In this document: in pieces, positions 22,022 to 32,577 of the stretch | Layout: the number at the start of each line of letters is the position of its first letter | Position numbering within the stretch: the first letter of the stretch is position 1 | Source: Tetrapyrgos nigripes | Lineage: Eukaryota > Basidiomycota > Agaricomycetes > Agaricales > Campanellaceae | Assembly (NCBI GenBank): GCA_013368315.1 | Contig: JAACJM010000327.1 | Coordinates: forward strand, 1-64,000 | Reading direction: 5' to 3' | Length of the DNA: 64,000 nt | Notes under the pieces: generated by a model | Seen by the model: only the letters and a program-made list of their open reading frames with translations | What the model was told of the DNA's origin: nothing | The model's database searches: none | Translations under genes and position numbers: made by a program

Positions 22022-24261
22022 TCACTGCTGTTCAGGAGAAAGAGCGTTGTAAGCAGGGCAAAGGGCGTCCCACTCGGGACCTGGCCTGACGATCTTACGG
22101 CTGCCTTGTGGGTCGGGGAGCATTACGGAACCAAGACCAGCTTGCATGTGCCAGAAGATGTGGCAGTGGAAGAAGAATGGTCCAGGTTGGTCGAGCACGA
22201 AACGGATAGTGGTACCAGCTTGACCAGACGCGACAGTCTGTATAAAGAGACTTTAGAGACGAAAAACCTTTCTCTGAGAATTGAGTACGCACGTCACGAC
22301 GGATAGGGTCCCTGGTGTTGATGACATCAGAGGTGTTAGATTTGACGACGAAGAAGTTCATCTGTCAATTACGATTAGTGGGCTAAACGTATGGTAAACT
22401 CTGTAAAAACGCACTCCGTGTAAGTGGAAGGCTGGAAGGAACGTTGTCAGCGTGTGCGGGATTGACATAGAAAAAGATGCTCACGGTGAGCGTCGTCATC
22501 GTCACTGGGAGGGAAGTCTACTTGGATAACAGATCCAAGCGGGAAGACAAAGGTGTTCTCGTGCTCATTGAAACTGCTGTTTGTGGTTGCACCTTCCAAG
22601 ACCTGGAGAAGCGTAGGGTCCTTAGGTGGAATGTATTGGACACCGTTAATGTGCCAGACTGCTAAGCCATCAGTCTGGAAGTTATTATCAGCAAACTTTT
22701 GGGAGCATGGTAGAAGTCTGGAGGATACTCACGACAACAAGCTCAAAGGACAAGTTATGAGTGGGTGTAGGAGCCTAGAAAGTCCATTTAATATTGGTTA
22801 ATCCACATGAGAGGCGTCAACACCTACGGGTTGAGGGAAGAGAGGCTATGAGGAAGTTAGAACGGAAGCGAAACAATACAATGAATCTCGGGACTTACCC
22901 TGAGGTCAGACTCCAAAAGGAAACCTTGGTCAAGTATAGGAGCAGTGAATGGTCCCTGTGGTTCCACCTTCGGAGCACCACGGTAGCGAAGGACGGCACG
23001 GTTGAGAGTGGCATTCTCTGATACCCCAAGTCAGCATCGCAGTCATGATAGTGAAAAGAGCGAAATCGTACGGTTAGGGTTTCTTGCAGCTGAACCACCG
23101 ACGTATGGAGCGTTGAACCAGTAGTTGCCGACAGGTTGATTAGCAGTGACGACGACATCGTAACGTTGACCAGCGAGCATTTCGATAGTGTTAACAACAT
23201 GAGGTTGCGTTGGGACACCATCAGCGGCGATGACCTAGAAAGTGTAATCGAGATATCTGAGAGAAAGTTCGCCCAATCAAAGATCATACGTACAGTCATG
23301 GGGTGCTTGTCAAAGTCGACAGTGAAGACGCTTCGGACGGACTGGTTGATGATACGGAACCTGTAACGCTTGCCATGCTCGACATTAATGACCGGGAAAG
23401 GGACCTCTGGGCCGCCGTTGAAGCGACCAACACCGTTGATGGTTCCAGAGTCAGAGACAGGAATAATACCGGTGTCGTTGAATTGCTGGAGCAAAGGAAC
23501 GGAGGAGTTGTGCCACCAGTCACCAACTTGGATGATCTACATCGACAGTAGTTAGTACACGACTCGACCCAGTTCCCGGCGATACATACAGTAGACTCAT
23601 CGTCGACATCATACAGATGACCAAGAGGGTCATTCGGATCTGCAATGTCATTCAATAACTAAATAAAAGTCAAACACGGATAAGAAGCACCGTAAATGAT
23701 CAGAGGGCCTCGAAGACCATCAAGGTATTGCACACTAAGCTGGCTGTGATACCAATAGGTACCGGTTTGGGTTCCCAAGGGCACTTCGTAGGTGTAGCTT
23801 GCACCTGGTCCGATAGGGCAAGTAGTGACGAAGGGGCTTCCCTCGTTGTACAAGTTTTCGCCAGTGAAGAAGATACCGTCGAAGTCCAAAGAGGTACTGA
23901 GACGCATAGAGCCATCGGTCTAGAAAGCCAAAGGTTAATGCAAGTCAAATATTGTTGAAGTGAGCTCGGATACTCACCAACTTGTTGTTGGCAGTGACCC
24001 TCAAAGTCTGACCCTTGGTAGCCAAGATAGGAGGACCAGGATAGGTTCCGTTGGCGACAATCATACCTGTTAAAGTCATGAGTGTACACTTGAATACGCC
24101 AAAGACAAACACGCACTCCTGGTGAAACCGTCGGGAGCCAGATTCTTGTTCTCGATGTTCAAAGTGATAGGGAGGACACCAGGTCTCGGCGGGAAAACCG
24201 CGCCCGAAACGGGTTGGAGGAGAGCCAGAAGAGCAGCAGACGCGAGGCTGAGCTGATACAT
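22022..24261 (-). CDS. Laccase-like multicopper protein 2 with altered copper ligands
   Basis: Start at 24261: MYQLSLASAALLALLQPVSG signal peptide, then NLAPDGFTRS and the same chain of motifs and intron positions as gene 1. The first copper motif is DFDG (23875-23886) in RLSTSLDFDGIFFTGENL, the second WYHSQLSVQYLDGL (HSQ at 23740-23748). The third is HPFHLHGMNFFVVK and the fourth FHCHIFWHMQAGL. It ends SPEQQ at 22022. Type-1 copper ligands (His of motif 3, Cys and His of motif 4) are present; three of the eight trinuclear-cluster His are replaced. The same changes in both copies show they predate the duplication. It has the same TATA box context as gene 1. Expected to be secreted; the role is unknown and could be electron transfer, metal binding or a non-catalytic function. 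Confidence 0.9.
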
Positions 24262-24314
24262 GTTGAAGAACTTCGAGCACTGAAGAGCACTGAAGAATTC
24301 GTGTCGTAGCCGGG

Positions 24315-24322
24315 TTTTTATA
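24315..24322 (-). promoter_or_regulatory. TATA box of laccase-like gene 2
   Basis: TATAAAAA on the minus strand about 55 bp upstream of the ATG, in the shared context CCTCAGTATAAAAACC. Confidence 0.6.
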
Positions 24323-24721
24323 CTGAGGCATTTTACATTTGTACCATTGCTCTGGGGAGAGGCCTTTCTAAGTGATAACATCGAGCACCCCATAGGCCAG
24401 GTTGAAGGTTTGAATGAAAAACGGGAACGACAATTCTGAACCATAACCAGAATGGAGAGAGGTGCCCTGACATGGGGAACCGCGCCTGACATGGGTGAGA
24501 GGCATCCTGGAGAGAAGTACAGCAGAACTGTCACCGAAAGACATTAAAGAGATTGCGAGCAAAACCTCGACAATGACATTGGTTGATCTTTGTCGAATGA
24601 AAGCCATTCTGTGATTATGTCTTCTTTAGATCAAAGAACTCTGGACGCAAGGGGGATTCGGGTGCCTCGACAGGACAGGTGGTTTAGCTTCCGTTTTCGA
24701 TGACCATTTTGCTCAGATGTT

Positions 24722-25607
24722 TCAAGAGAGTTCCATCTTTAGTCCGTCTACGTCTTCATCTTCATTATCGCTCGAGAGAATGAGGTGATTCAAGGATTGC
24801 TGAAGGGAAACGGCAGTGGTAGACGCGTTGACAAGCGAAAGCTGTAACGTCTGACAAATGGTATTCCACGCCACACTCGACGCCACCTCAGGAAGAACAA
24901 GCACTTCTGTAATCGTGTGGTACTAGACACCCAGTCATTCTAAATGCTTATTTCGTCGATTAATATCATCTTGGCCATCTTTTGCCGTAATTTACATATA
25001 GAACAACCTTATGTTGTTTCAGTACATCGGCATAAACCGTTAAGTTTAGAGCAGTCGTCACCCTAGTACACAAGTCCTAAGCCGACAACCATTGTAGATT
25101 CCAGAATAGTATTTTGTCGGGACTGGTCTTTTCTTACCCCCACGTCTCCTCGAGTACGTGCGGCAGTGCCTGAAGCTCAGACCAGCCAGTAAACATATGC
25201 AGAACGTTTTTTGGGATTCACATAGGTGTGAACCAGAGTATTCTCTTCATTGTATACACGTGTGAGCAATAAGCTTCTCATCACTGGTGCGGGGGCTACA
25301 TGTTCCGAAAGAAACCGATGGCATTGGAAGATGTTTTCCAGTGTTCTCCCAGGACCGTGACAGAGCAGTTTAATCGACATTCCTTCCCACTAATTCAGAC
25401 TCTCCTCTTACTCGCCAATTTGAGGTAATTTTCAAGAGGTTACTCAAAAGCGGCAACAGCCCTCACCGAGGAAGACTCGTGGTCAGAGTTACTTACGTTC
25501 TGGTTCAGGATGCGGGGCGAGGAGGAAAAGTCGGCGCTTCGCGAGCTCGCGAAGACTCGTCGCAGAGACTCGATAAACGCAATCAAAGCCTGATGAAGTA
25601 TATCCAT
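24722..25607 (-). CDS. Unrecognised neighbour gene of laccase-like gene 2
   Basis: A first exon starting at 25607 reads MDILHQALIAFIESLRRVF, then an Arg/Ser-rich stretch to a clean donor (GTAAGT) near 25494. A last exon ends LNHLILSSDNEDEDVDGL then KMELS at 24722. The middle (about 25180-25380) has an open frame with VRLLC-like hydrophobic patches, but its joins are uncertain. The equivalent place beside laccase-like gene 1 holds a related but degraded sequence. No domain recognised, no function assigned. Confidence 0.35.
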
Positions 25608-26699
25608 ACCTAAAAATATTTATAGAATAACTCCGGAAAGAACGCCACGGTCGAACTCCTATAGTAAGTACAGGTTCCGATTCCAAATGCAAGACATCCA
25701 AGGAGCTATGTAGAACTAAGTTCATGGTCATAGCTCTGACTCGATACCAAAGAGTGGGCGCGCCGAGGAGAGACGAAAGAGCGTGACATCGGCGGACTTG
25801 CGTATATGTTGTTCCGTGATTTTGAAGCAGGCATGACACTCGTACGCATGGAGAGAAGAGTCAATGACTTCGATTATGATTTACCTGGAGCCATAACTGC
25901 TCAGCACATAGTCTTGACTCACCGAATGTCAAAGAATTCCGGATAGCTGTAATCAAGGGTAATGGAGTAGTGTCATGAAACAGTGTCGTCGGGGATTAGA
26001 TATCATTACTATGAGCAAGTTCGGTACTTGTTAGTCAGAAAGTTCAACCTCGCAAGCTCAAGCACCTGAATACTTTGGACTGAATAGCCGGTAAATGCTT
26101 CACTTCTCGAATCCAACGAAAGTTGACAGTTTGCAACAAAATCCCACTGTGAGACGTCTAAAACTCTAGTTAGTGGAATCGCTACATTAAGGCATTAATA
26201 TTCACCGGTGAAGACGCAAAAGATAATGAGGATGAGGTCTTACTGCACTGTACTAGTCCTGAGAGTCATAATGTCGTGTGCCTAGTATGCCCCAGAAAGC
26301 ATATCCTTTGAAGGGCATTGGGAAGCTAAAACTTGAGAAAGAGAAGGCGGAGCTAAGGAAGGATGGGAAGGATCCTCACATCGGCCGTAACAACTTTCCC
26401 AGTCAAAATTTGAGGGCATATAATTGCCTCAGGTACTAATTAATAGACCTCGGTTCCTGACAACACGAAGGCAAGAACCTGATGATGTGAACGAGAACGA
26501 GCCTCATGATCAGCAAAAGACTCGTAGTACTTTCCGGATCCTCGACTCGCATGAATGATATGCGCACTTGCGGGGAACATTTTTGCTTGGAAACCTCTTC
26601 TTTGCTGAGGGGATTCAAGGTAGTTTGTGCAAGGGAGAAATCAGCGATGTTACCAATTGACAAGTTCAGAACTAGACCAGATTTTCGAATTTCTCGTTC
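25608..26699. other. Intergenic, no gene supported
   Basis: Contains a 96-codon minus-strand frame (26436-26726) without recognisable features. Nothing else seen. Confidence 0.4.
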
Positions 26700-26850
26700 T
26701 TGCAATTGCCAGAAGAACGGCTTCATAGCCTTTTCCAGCCTTCACTTGGCCTTCACCATGCAGCTCATCATACAGTTAAACACCACTCGACCATTTTAAA
26801 GGATCTATGACCTTCCCAGGTCTATCAGAACCCATTGTCCTCCAACAGGA
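26700..26850 (-). pseudogene. Relic of a Baeyer-Villiger-type monooxygenase C-terminus
   Basis: On the minus strand the conceptual reading MGSDRPGKVIDPLKWSSGV, a stop, then LYDEL and KAGKGYEA matches the C-terminal part of the intact gene to the right (MGSNIPSKAVEPLNWAGGV, AYNEL, KAKRGYEG). The in-frame stop and the absence of the rest show a decayed second copy. It lies about 1 kb downstream of the intact gene in the same orientation. Confidence 0.7.
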
Positions 26851-27714
26851 ACTTGATCCCAGCTGCCTCGTCTTTCACAACATCAAGTCGAAAGAAGCGC
26901 TACAGCCGTGTATGCATCATCATGACGGAACTTGAACAAATACAATTCCGTGAAGTTGACGCGACGTTGCGGACTTACACGTCCACCGACTACAATCTAC
27001 ACGCGTATCAGTATGATTAAAAGAAATGTAGAAAATGGAGGCGCACAATGAACGGGATATGACTTTGAGCTATAAGCCTATATTTCATGCTGAACTTTCT
27101 GGTCCTGGGCATTCCTAGACCTTCTGTTGAGCACAGAAAAGGCCAGTTGCAACGTACGCACTCGGCTGAGACAGAGATAATAGAATGACAGGCGGACATT
27201 CATTGAGGAGACGCAGGGCTTAGTCTTCTCTAGAATACCGCTAAGCATGATGAAAAGGCCGTAAGAAGGGAAATTCGGAGTTGATTCGGTCTTCTTCCAC
27301 TGCTTCCAAACGAGACATGACGGTGCAGCAAAATAAAAGTAGAAAGATATTATCTGCAGACACACATGAAGTTCGATATGCAGCTCAGAACGGCGGACGT
27401 AGGAATTGTGATAGTTTCGTCCCCTTCCGCCTTGGATAGCACAAAATCACGCTTACCGGACAAGTCCGGCGGGTGCAAGAGACGCATACAATGTTTGTCA
27501 CTCTGTTTGGAACCAAACAAATCCGAGTCTTTTTCAACGAGCCCGCGCTCTGAGTTGGCTCTGAGGCGAGCTGGTACTTTGTACAGTATACATCAACCGG
27601 ACCTAACTTCGTTAGGGTCTGGCCGAGAGAGACTATCAACAGGACGAAAAAATTTCTGATGCGGACAACAAACACCAAACCAAAATCCCAGTAACTTTTA
27701 GATGGTGATTTGGC
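26851..27714. other. Spacer between monooxygenase gene and relic
   Basis: No gene supported. Short frames on both strands lack domains. May hold further unrecognisable remains of the second monooxygenase copy. Confidence 0.4.
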
Positions 27715-29500
27715 TTATGGTCTACCTGATAGTACAAAACCTTCGTAACCTCTCTTTGCCTTCTCCATGCACAGCTCATTATATGCTTGAACACCACCGG
27801 CCCAGTTGAGAGGCTCCACTGCTTTCGATGGAATATTCGAGCCCATATACCAAGATCGCGCTTTCCCCCAGAGACCCTGGGCAGACAGCTCGAAAATCTT
27901 TTGTCGCCAATGTTCCTCGGCGTCGACCTTGGCTTCGATCCTTGTGAGTTGGTTGGTGGCCATGTACTTGATACAATCAATGATCCAGTCGCCTTGTATC
28001 TCCTGTGACAGCGAAAAATGTCAGCCTAATACTCAGGCAAGAATAATGAATACTCAACACCACATGTTGGACCATTACAGAACGCTGTGGGCGCCTGAGG
28101 ACCATATACAAAGAACATATTTGGGAAACCCGCAGAGGTCATCCCCAAATACGAGTGAACACCATTCTTCCACTTCTCCGCTATCGAGCCTCCATCCACG
28201 CCTTTGAAATCTATTTGCGTGATTCCACCGGTAAGACTGTCGAAACCCGTAGCCATTACGATAGCATCCAGCTCATGCACCGTTCCATCTGCAGTCTTGA
28301 TTCCCTGAGGCGTCATCTCAGCAATCGGGCACTCTTCTAGGTCGATGAGAGTGGCGTTAGGTTGATTAAAAACCTCGTAGTAATTTTGCTCCAGCGAGGC
28401 TCGTTTGACGCCGATAGGGTGAGGAGGAATGGTAGGTGCAAGCTTCTCCTGCATGATGGGGTCGTGTATCCTCTCTCTGACTTTCCGGCGCCAAAACTCG
28501 TAAACTTCATCATTCAGTTCTTGGTTCATGCGAAGGTCGTAAAAGTTTTGGTGAAGAAACCGTAAACCACCGTTGGCCCAAAGTTGCTCTAAATGAGCAA
28601 GGCGCTCTTCGGGTGTAGCTTCGGGCCCCCTGCGATGGTGTCTATCGTAGAAAAAGCCACCTGAAAGCAAATATATACGTTTTCAGTGGAAAGCTAAGGG
28701 CAAAATGAAAAAGGCGTACCAACTGTCTTCCTACGTTGCTCATACATTTCGGTGCGACTATCTTTGCTATTCATAACCGAATCCCCATCTATCTTCACTT
28801 GCCTCATCGGCAAAGCCAAATTGGGCGTTCGCTGGAAGACCGTCAACTGCGAGACTTCCGGTCCGAGTTCTTGTATGACCTGCACCCCACTAGCTCCCGT
28901 TCCTATCACTCCAACCCGCTTTCCATGCAGATCCAGTCCAGCTTGTGGCCATTGCGAGGTATGGTGCAGTATTCCTTGGAAAGTTTCCAAGCTCTTGTAA
29001 TTGGGGATATACGGCTTCGCTGCAAAGCCGACGCATAACACAAGGAATCTAGCGCGAACCCAGACGGTGGTAGATGCTCCCGTCGGATTCATCCTGGCTT
29101 GAGCTTCTATCAACCACTCATGCTGCTCTTCGTCCCATGTAGCACCCACTACTCGAGTGTTGAACTGGATATCCTTCTTCACATCCAACTTCTCCTCAAC
29201 GTACTCGAAGTACTGGCGCAGTTCCATCCAACCAGGGTACTTCTCCGTCCATGTCCAGTCTTTCCACAACTCGGGTATGGAAAGCTCGTAGTTTGGTACT
29301 TCGGAGTCGACGCGAGCACCTGGATAGCAATTCCAGTACCATATCCCACCAAGATTCGATGCAGCGTCAAAAATTTTGACGGAGTATCCTAGTTTGCGAA
29401 AATGGTGAAGTTGATAGATGCCGCCAAATCCACATCCAACGACAAGGATATCCAAGGAAAGTGGTGGGGAGGGTGAAGCGGGAGGAGCACCTGGCGACAT
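27715..29500 (-). CDS. Flavin monooxygenase, Baeyer-Villiger type
   Basis: Start at 29500. The first exon holds the FAD-binding Rossmann motif in LDILVVGCGFGGIYQ, the stretch LGGIWYWNCYPGARVD typical of cyclohexanone-type monooxygenases, and the class fingerprint FQGILHHTSQWP, which fits F-x-G-x-x-x-H-x-x-x-W-P. The NADPH-binding motif is VIGTGASGVQVIQ. Introns near 28720-28662 and 28075-28007 are readable; the second has an unusual GTTGAG donor. The C-terminal exon has WYMGSNIPSKAVEPL and ends at TAA 27715. These cytosolic enzymes use FAD, NADPH and oxygen to turn ketones into esters or lactones. The length, about 560 residues, fits the family. The substrate is unknown. Confidence 0.9.
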
Positions 29501-29597
29501 TCTAGGAGCTTAGAGAGCTTGGAGACTGAGCGCAATCAGAAATAGTGTCTGGTGTGAGAACGAGAATCATGGGGCTCGTAGAAGGAGTTCTTATGAC

Positions 29598-30070
29598 CTA
29601 GTTTGTACGCTGCCGTCGGCGATTACGCTCCTCTCTGTACGAGTCCAAGGGCTTCCGAGGGGATGATGAGGATAAGAACACCCTGTCATTTGGGCTACCA
29701 GTGAGCCGGAAGTAGTACGATAACGACTGTGTCCTTAGTTCAGTACCAAGCGTGAAATGAAGATGTTCGATACGCACCTGGTGAGATACAAGCATGCAGA
29801 CATCATTGTCCACTAGGCATGCGCTGAAGATACCCAAAGCGCTGACTTGCAATTTTCCATATCCTGTCGACCTCCAGAACATCAGGATCTAGTTTCCGCA
29901 AAGCAATGGGTGGTTGATGTTGAGGTTGCCCACGTCCCTTTCCTGAAGGTACTGGAGGAAAACAAACAATTGTTGTACGAATGAAAACAATAGTTATGTA
30001 GAGGAGCGTGGACCTACGTGTCTCAGTTCATCTCTCCAAGAGATTTTCAGGCTGGGCAGGGTTGGAATAA
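29598..30070 (-). CDS. Possible short two- or three-exon gene, unknown
   Basis: One exon reads GKGRGQPQHQPPIALRKL, then DPDVLEVDRIWKIASQRFGY. A weak donor (GTGGAC) and an acceptor CTCACCAG join it to RIEHLHFTLGTELRTQSLSY and a charged C-terminus rich in Arg and Glu before TAG near 29598. The aromatic and charged mix looks coding, but no start codon is certain and no domain is recognised. Confidence 0.3.
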
Positions 30071-30380
30071 ATATAGGTGCAGCCAGATAACAAGAGATAT
30101 AGTCTCCATGAAGAGGGATGGTGGTGGAAAATAAAAGTTTGAGAGTCGTCAAATGGCCAGGCACGTCCGCCAATTATTATTCATGACTTGGAAGAGGAAA
30201 AAAATGGATACATAAGTACTGACATACTCTACAAGAAAGATCGCGCACTGAAATACAGGCGAGCTACAATCTCAAAGCTAGAAGAAATTCAAAGCCACAG
30301 CTGAAGAATCTGACTCGAAAGTCCCGCCAACCTCCAGCTTCTTCTCCTTTGGCTCCTCCGTGCTACTCCTCCTCCTCCAT

Positions 30381-32577
30381 CTATCTCCACAGGTCATGAT
30401 ATCCTCTACCACCGGGCGTCCAATCCATCGCCGGACCTATTGGACCATTATGATGACTGCTATTGGCGATGGCAGCATGCAACTGGATCTTATCGTCCTC
30501 CTCTTCGTCACCTCCGTTGAGCGAACCGCTGTAACTCTGACTCTGGCTGCTTTGTCTCTGCCCTCGCTCACGAGCCTGCCGTTGCCCCTGCTCCTGGCTC
30601 TCCACCTCCCTCTGTTCCTGCTCAATCTCATACTTCTGTTCCAAATCCTGATCGTATCTATGCCCGGGTCCAACAAGGTGACCACCATGACCGCCTCCAC
30701 CACCGAAACTTGCACCGGTCAACTTGAACGGCGCTATCGTATTCCCATCAACCGGTCCACTTCGCCTAGAAGTAGCAGCATTAACAGCAAGATCGTCACT
30801 GTCCTGGCTATGCGAGCGTTCCAGAGAACGATATCGTTTATCTCCATCGTGATCGTCTTGTGCAAGCTGCCCATGTTGGTGAAAGCGGTCGTATCTTGCA
30901 AATCTGTGCCCATGTCCATGTCCAAGTCGAGCGCTGGGACTCGGGCTGGCATGTGTAGTCTGCGGGGGTACCCACTCCAGAGCGGAACTCGAAGAAGCAT
31001 CGGCGTTTGAGTCATGGTTATCGCTGGTGGCACTAATGGAACTGTTAACGCTATGTGACCGTTCCATAAGAAGAGGAAGACTGGAGAAACGATATGGAGG
31101 CGGATGTCCGACGAAGAGGTCGAGAGAGCCAGTACTATTTCCGTGTTTGTTTCCATAGCCATGCCCGCTTCTGCGTCCATGTACCGTCAAGGAAAGAGCA
31201 GAAGCGCTGCCCCAAGTATGACCGATATAAGAACTGGAGGCAGACGCAGAGCCAGAGCCAGAGCCAGAACTGGACGTAGTGGCAGTGCTAGACGAGCTGT
31301 ATGAGCGTTGGTAGACAGATGAATTCAAATATCCATGACCGCCGTTATAACGCTTCATATTCATGGCCCCTGGCATCCACTGCGTATCCACGTCCAGATC
31401 ACCATTGTTGGTGCCATCGCCAATACTAGCCTCAGTGCCAGTACCACTGGCAAAGCTGTATGCACGCTCGATCAGCGGAGGACGATTGGAAGATGATGGG
31501 AAATGAAAGTCTGTCAAGTCATTGTGAACGAGGTTTGAGACCGATAGAGCCGATCCTACGCTTGAAGCTAGACAGAAACCGCTCCTGGGAAGTTGCAAAA
31601 GTGGAGTTAGAGGAGGAAGTGTCCGAGTGGGAGTTGTGAGGTCTTTGTAGAGGTTTTGGCGTTTTTTGACTTCGCGCTCGGGTCTGTATCGAGGAACGAT
31701 GGACGATAAGGCGATGATGAGACAGTTATCAAAAAGGAATACTCACGAAAAGTAACGTCTTCCATCGGGCCCAACGTTAATCTTCAACACATAACGAAAT
31801 CGGCTTTGATCAAAGATATCGGGAGGAAGGTACATGTTCATGAGGTTCATTCTTGAAGTCGGCGTCTTGAGAAATGGCAGATCAGCTGGACTGGCTCAAG
31901 GCGGAGAAGGAATAGCGGCCTACTTTGAGCCTTCCGGACTCGATGTCCTTCCATGTAAAGTACGAAACGAGATGCATCTCAGCGCCGTTGATTACAATGG
32001 TGATCGTCTACTCCGTGCACGTAAGAGAAATGTCGGCAATGACTATCAAAGAGTGAAGGGTACCTTTTTGATTAGTCCGTTCTCCTTGAGTACAGAATCA
32101 CCGTAGTCGTATTTCTTGTCGATGCCGTGGTTGAGTCCTCTTTGTTTAACTTCTGCATACGCCTGCCAGGAGCCAAATGACGATCAAGTCAGTCCACAGG
32201 AACGAAGAATGAAGACCCACCAAAAAGTTTCCGTCAATCCTAGACTGAGACCAAAGTAGTCCATCTGCCACAGGTAGGTGCCTCATCAGCTAGAGGGTTC
32301 AGAAATGACACCAAGGACCGTACTTACCTGTCCAACGTTTGATCCCAGTCTCCTCGACATCAAAGATGAAAACTGCCCCGCTCTTAATCCTCATGTTTCT
32401 CTCCGCCTGCGAGAGCCTCATACTGATTCGTTCAAGGTAGTTTCGTCGGGTAGCATAGACCAAGTAGAGGGCATCCAGCGTCGAATCTACATATCCGACA
32501 AAAGGAGGAAATTGACTCGGGACGGGAAGACTCTGGGTGTACAAAGGAAGACCCGGAGAATTTTGAGTACCGCTCAT
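30381..32577 (-). CDS. WOPR-domain transcription factor (Gti1/Pac2 family)
   Basis: The start at 32577 gives MSGTQNSPGLPLYTQSLPV. The first half of the WOPR fold follows: FVGYVDSTLDALYLVYATRR, LSQAERNMRIKSGAVFIFD and EETGIKRWT. An intron (donor GTAAGTAC near 32329) joins DGLLWSQSRIDGNFL. Later exons give HGIDKKYDYGDSVL, the second half VINGAEMHLVSYFTWKD, and a last ordered segment INVGPDGRRYFS. This two-part DNA-binding domain occurs in Gti1/Pac2 of fission yeast, Wor1 of Candida and Ryp1 of Histoplasma, which control morphological and developmental switches. The remaining 400 or so residues are low-complexity, rich in Ser, Gly, His, Gln and Glu, as in relatives. It is probably nuclear; target genes are unknown. 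Confidence 0.93.

Noticed and set aside
17410..24600. Many long plus-strand open frames opposite the laccase-like genes
   Set aside because: They appear at the same places in both copies only because the coding strand is conserved; they have no domains and are antisense shadows.
30360..31010. Leu-rich plus-strand open frame opposite the WOPR gene tail
   Set aside because: It is the antisense reading of the Ser/Gly/His/Gln-rich tail; the minus-strand gene is well supported.
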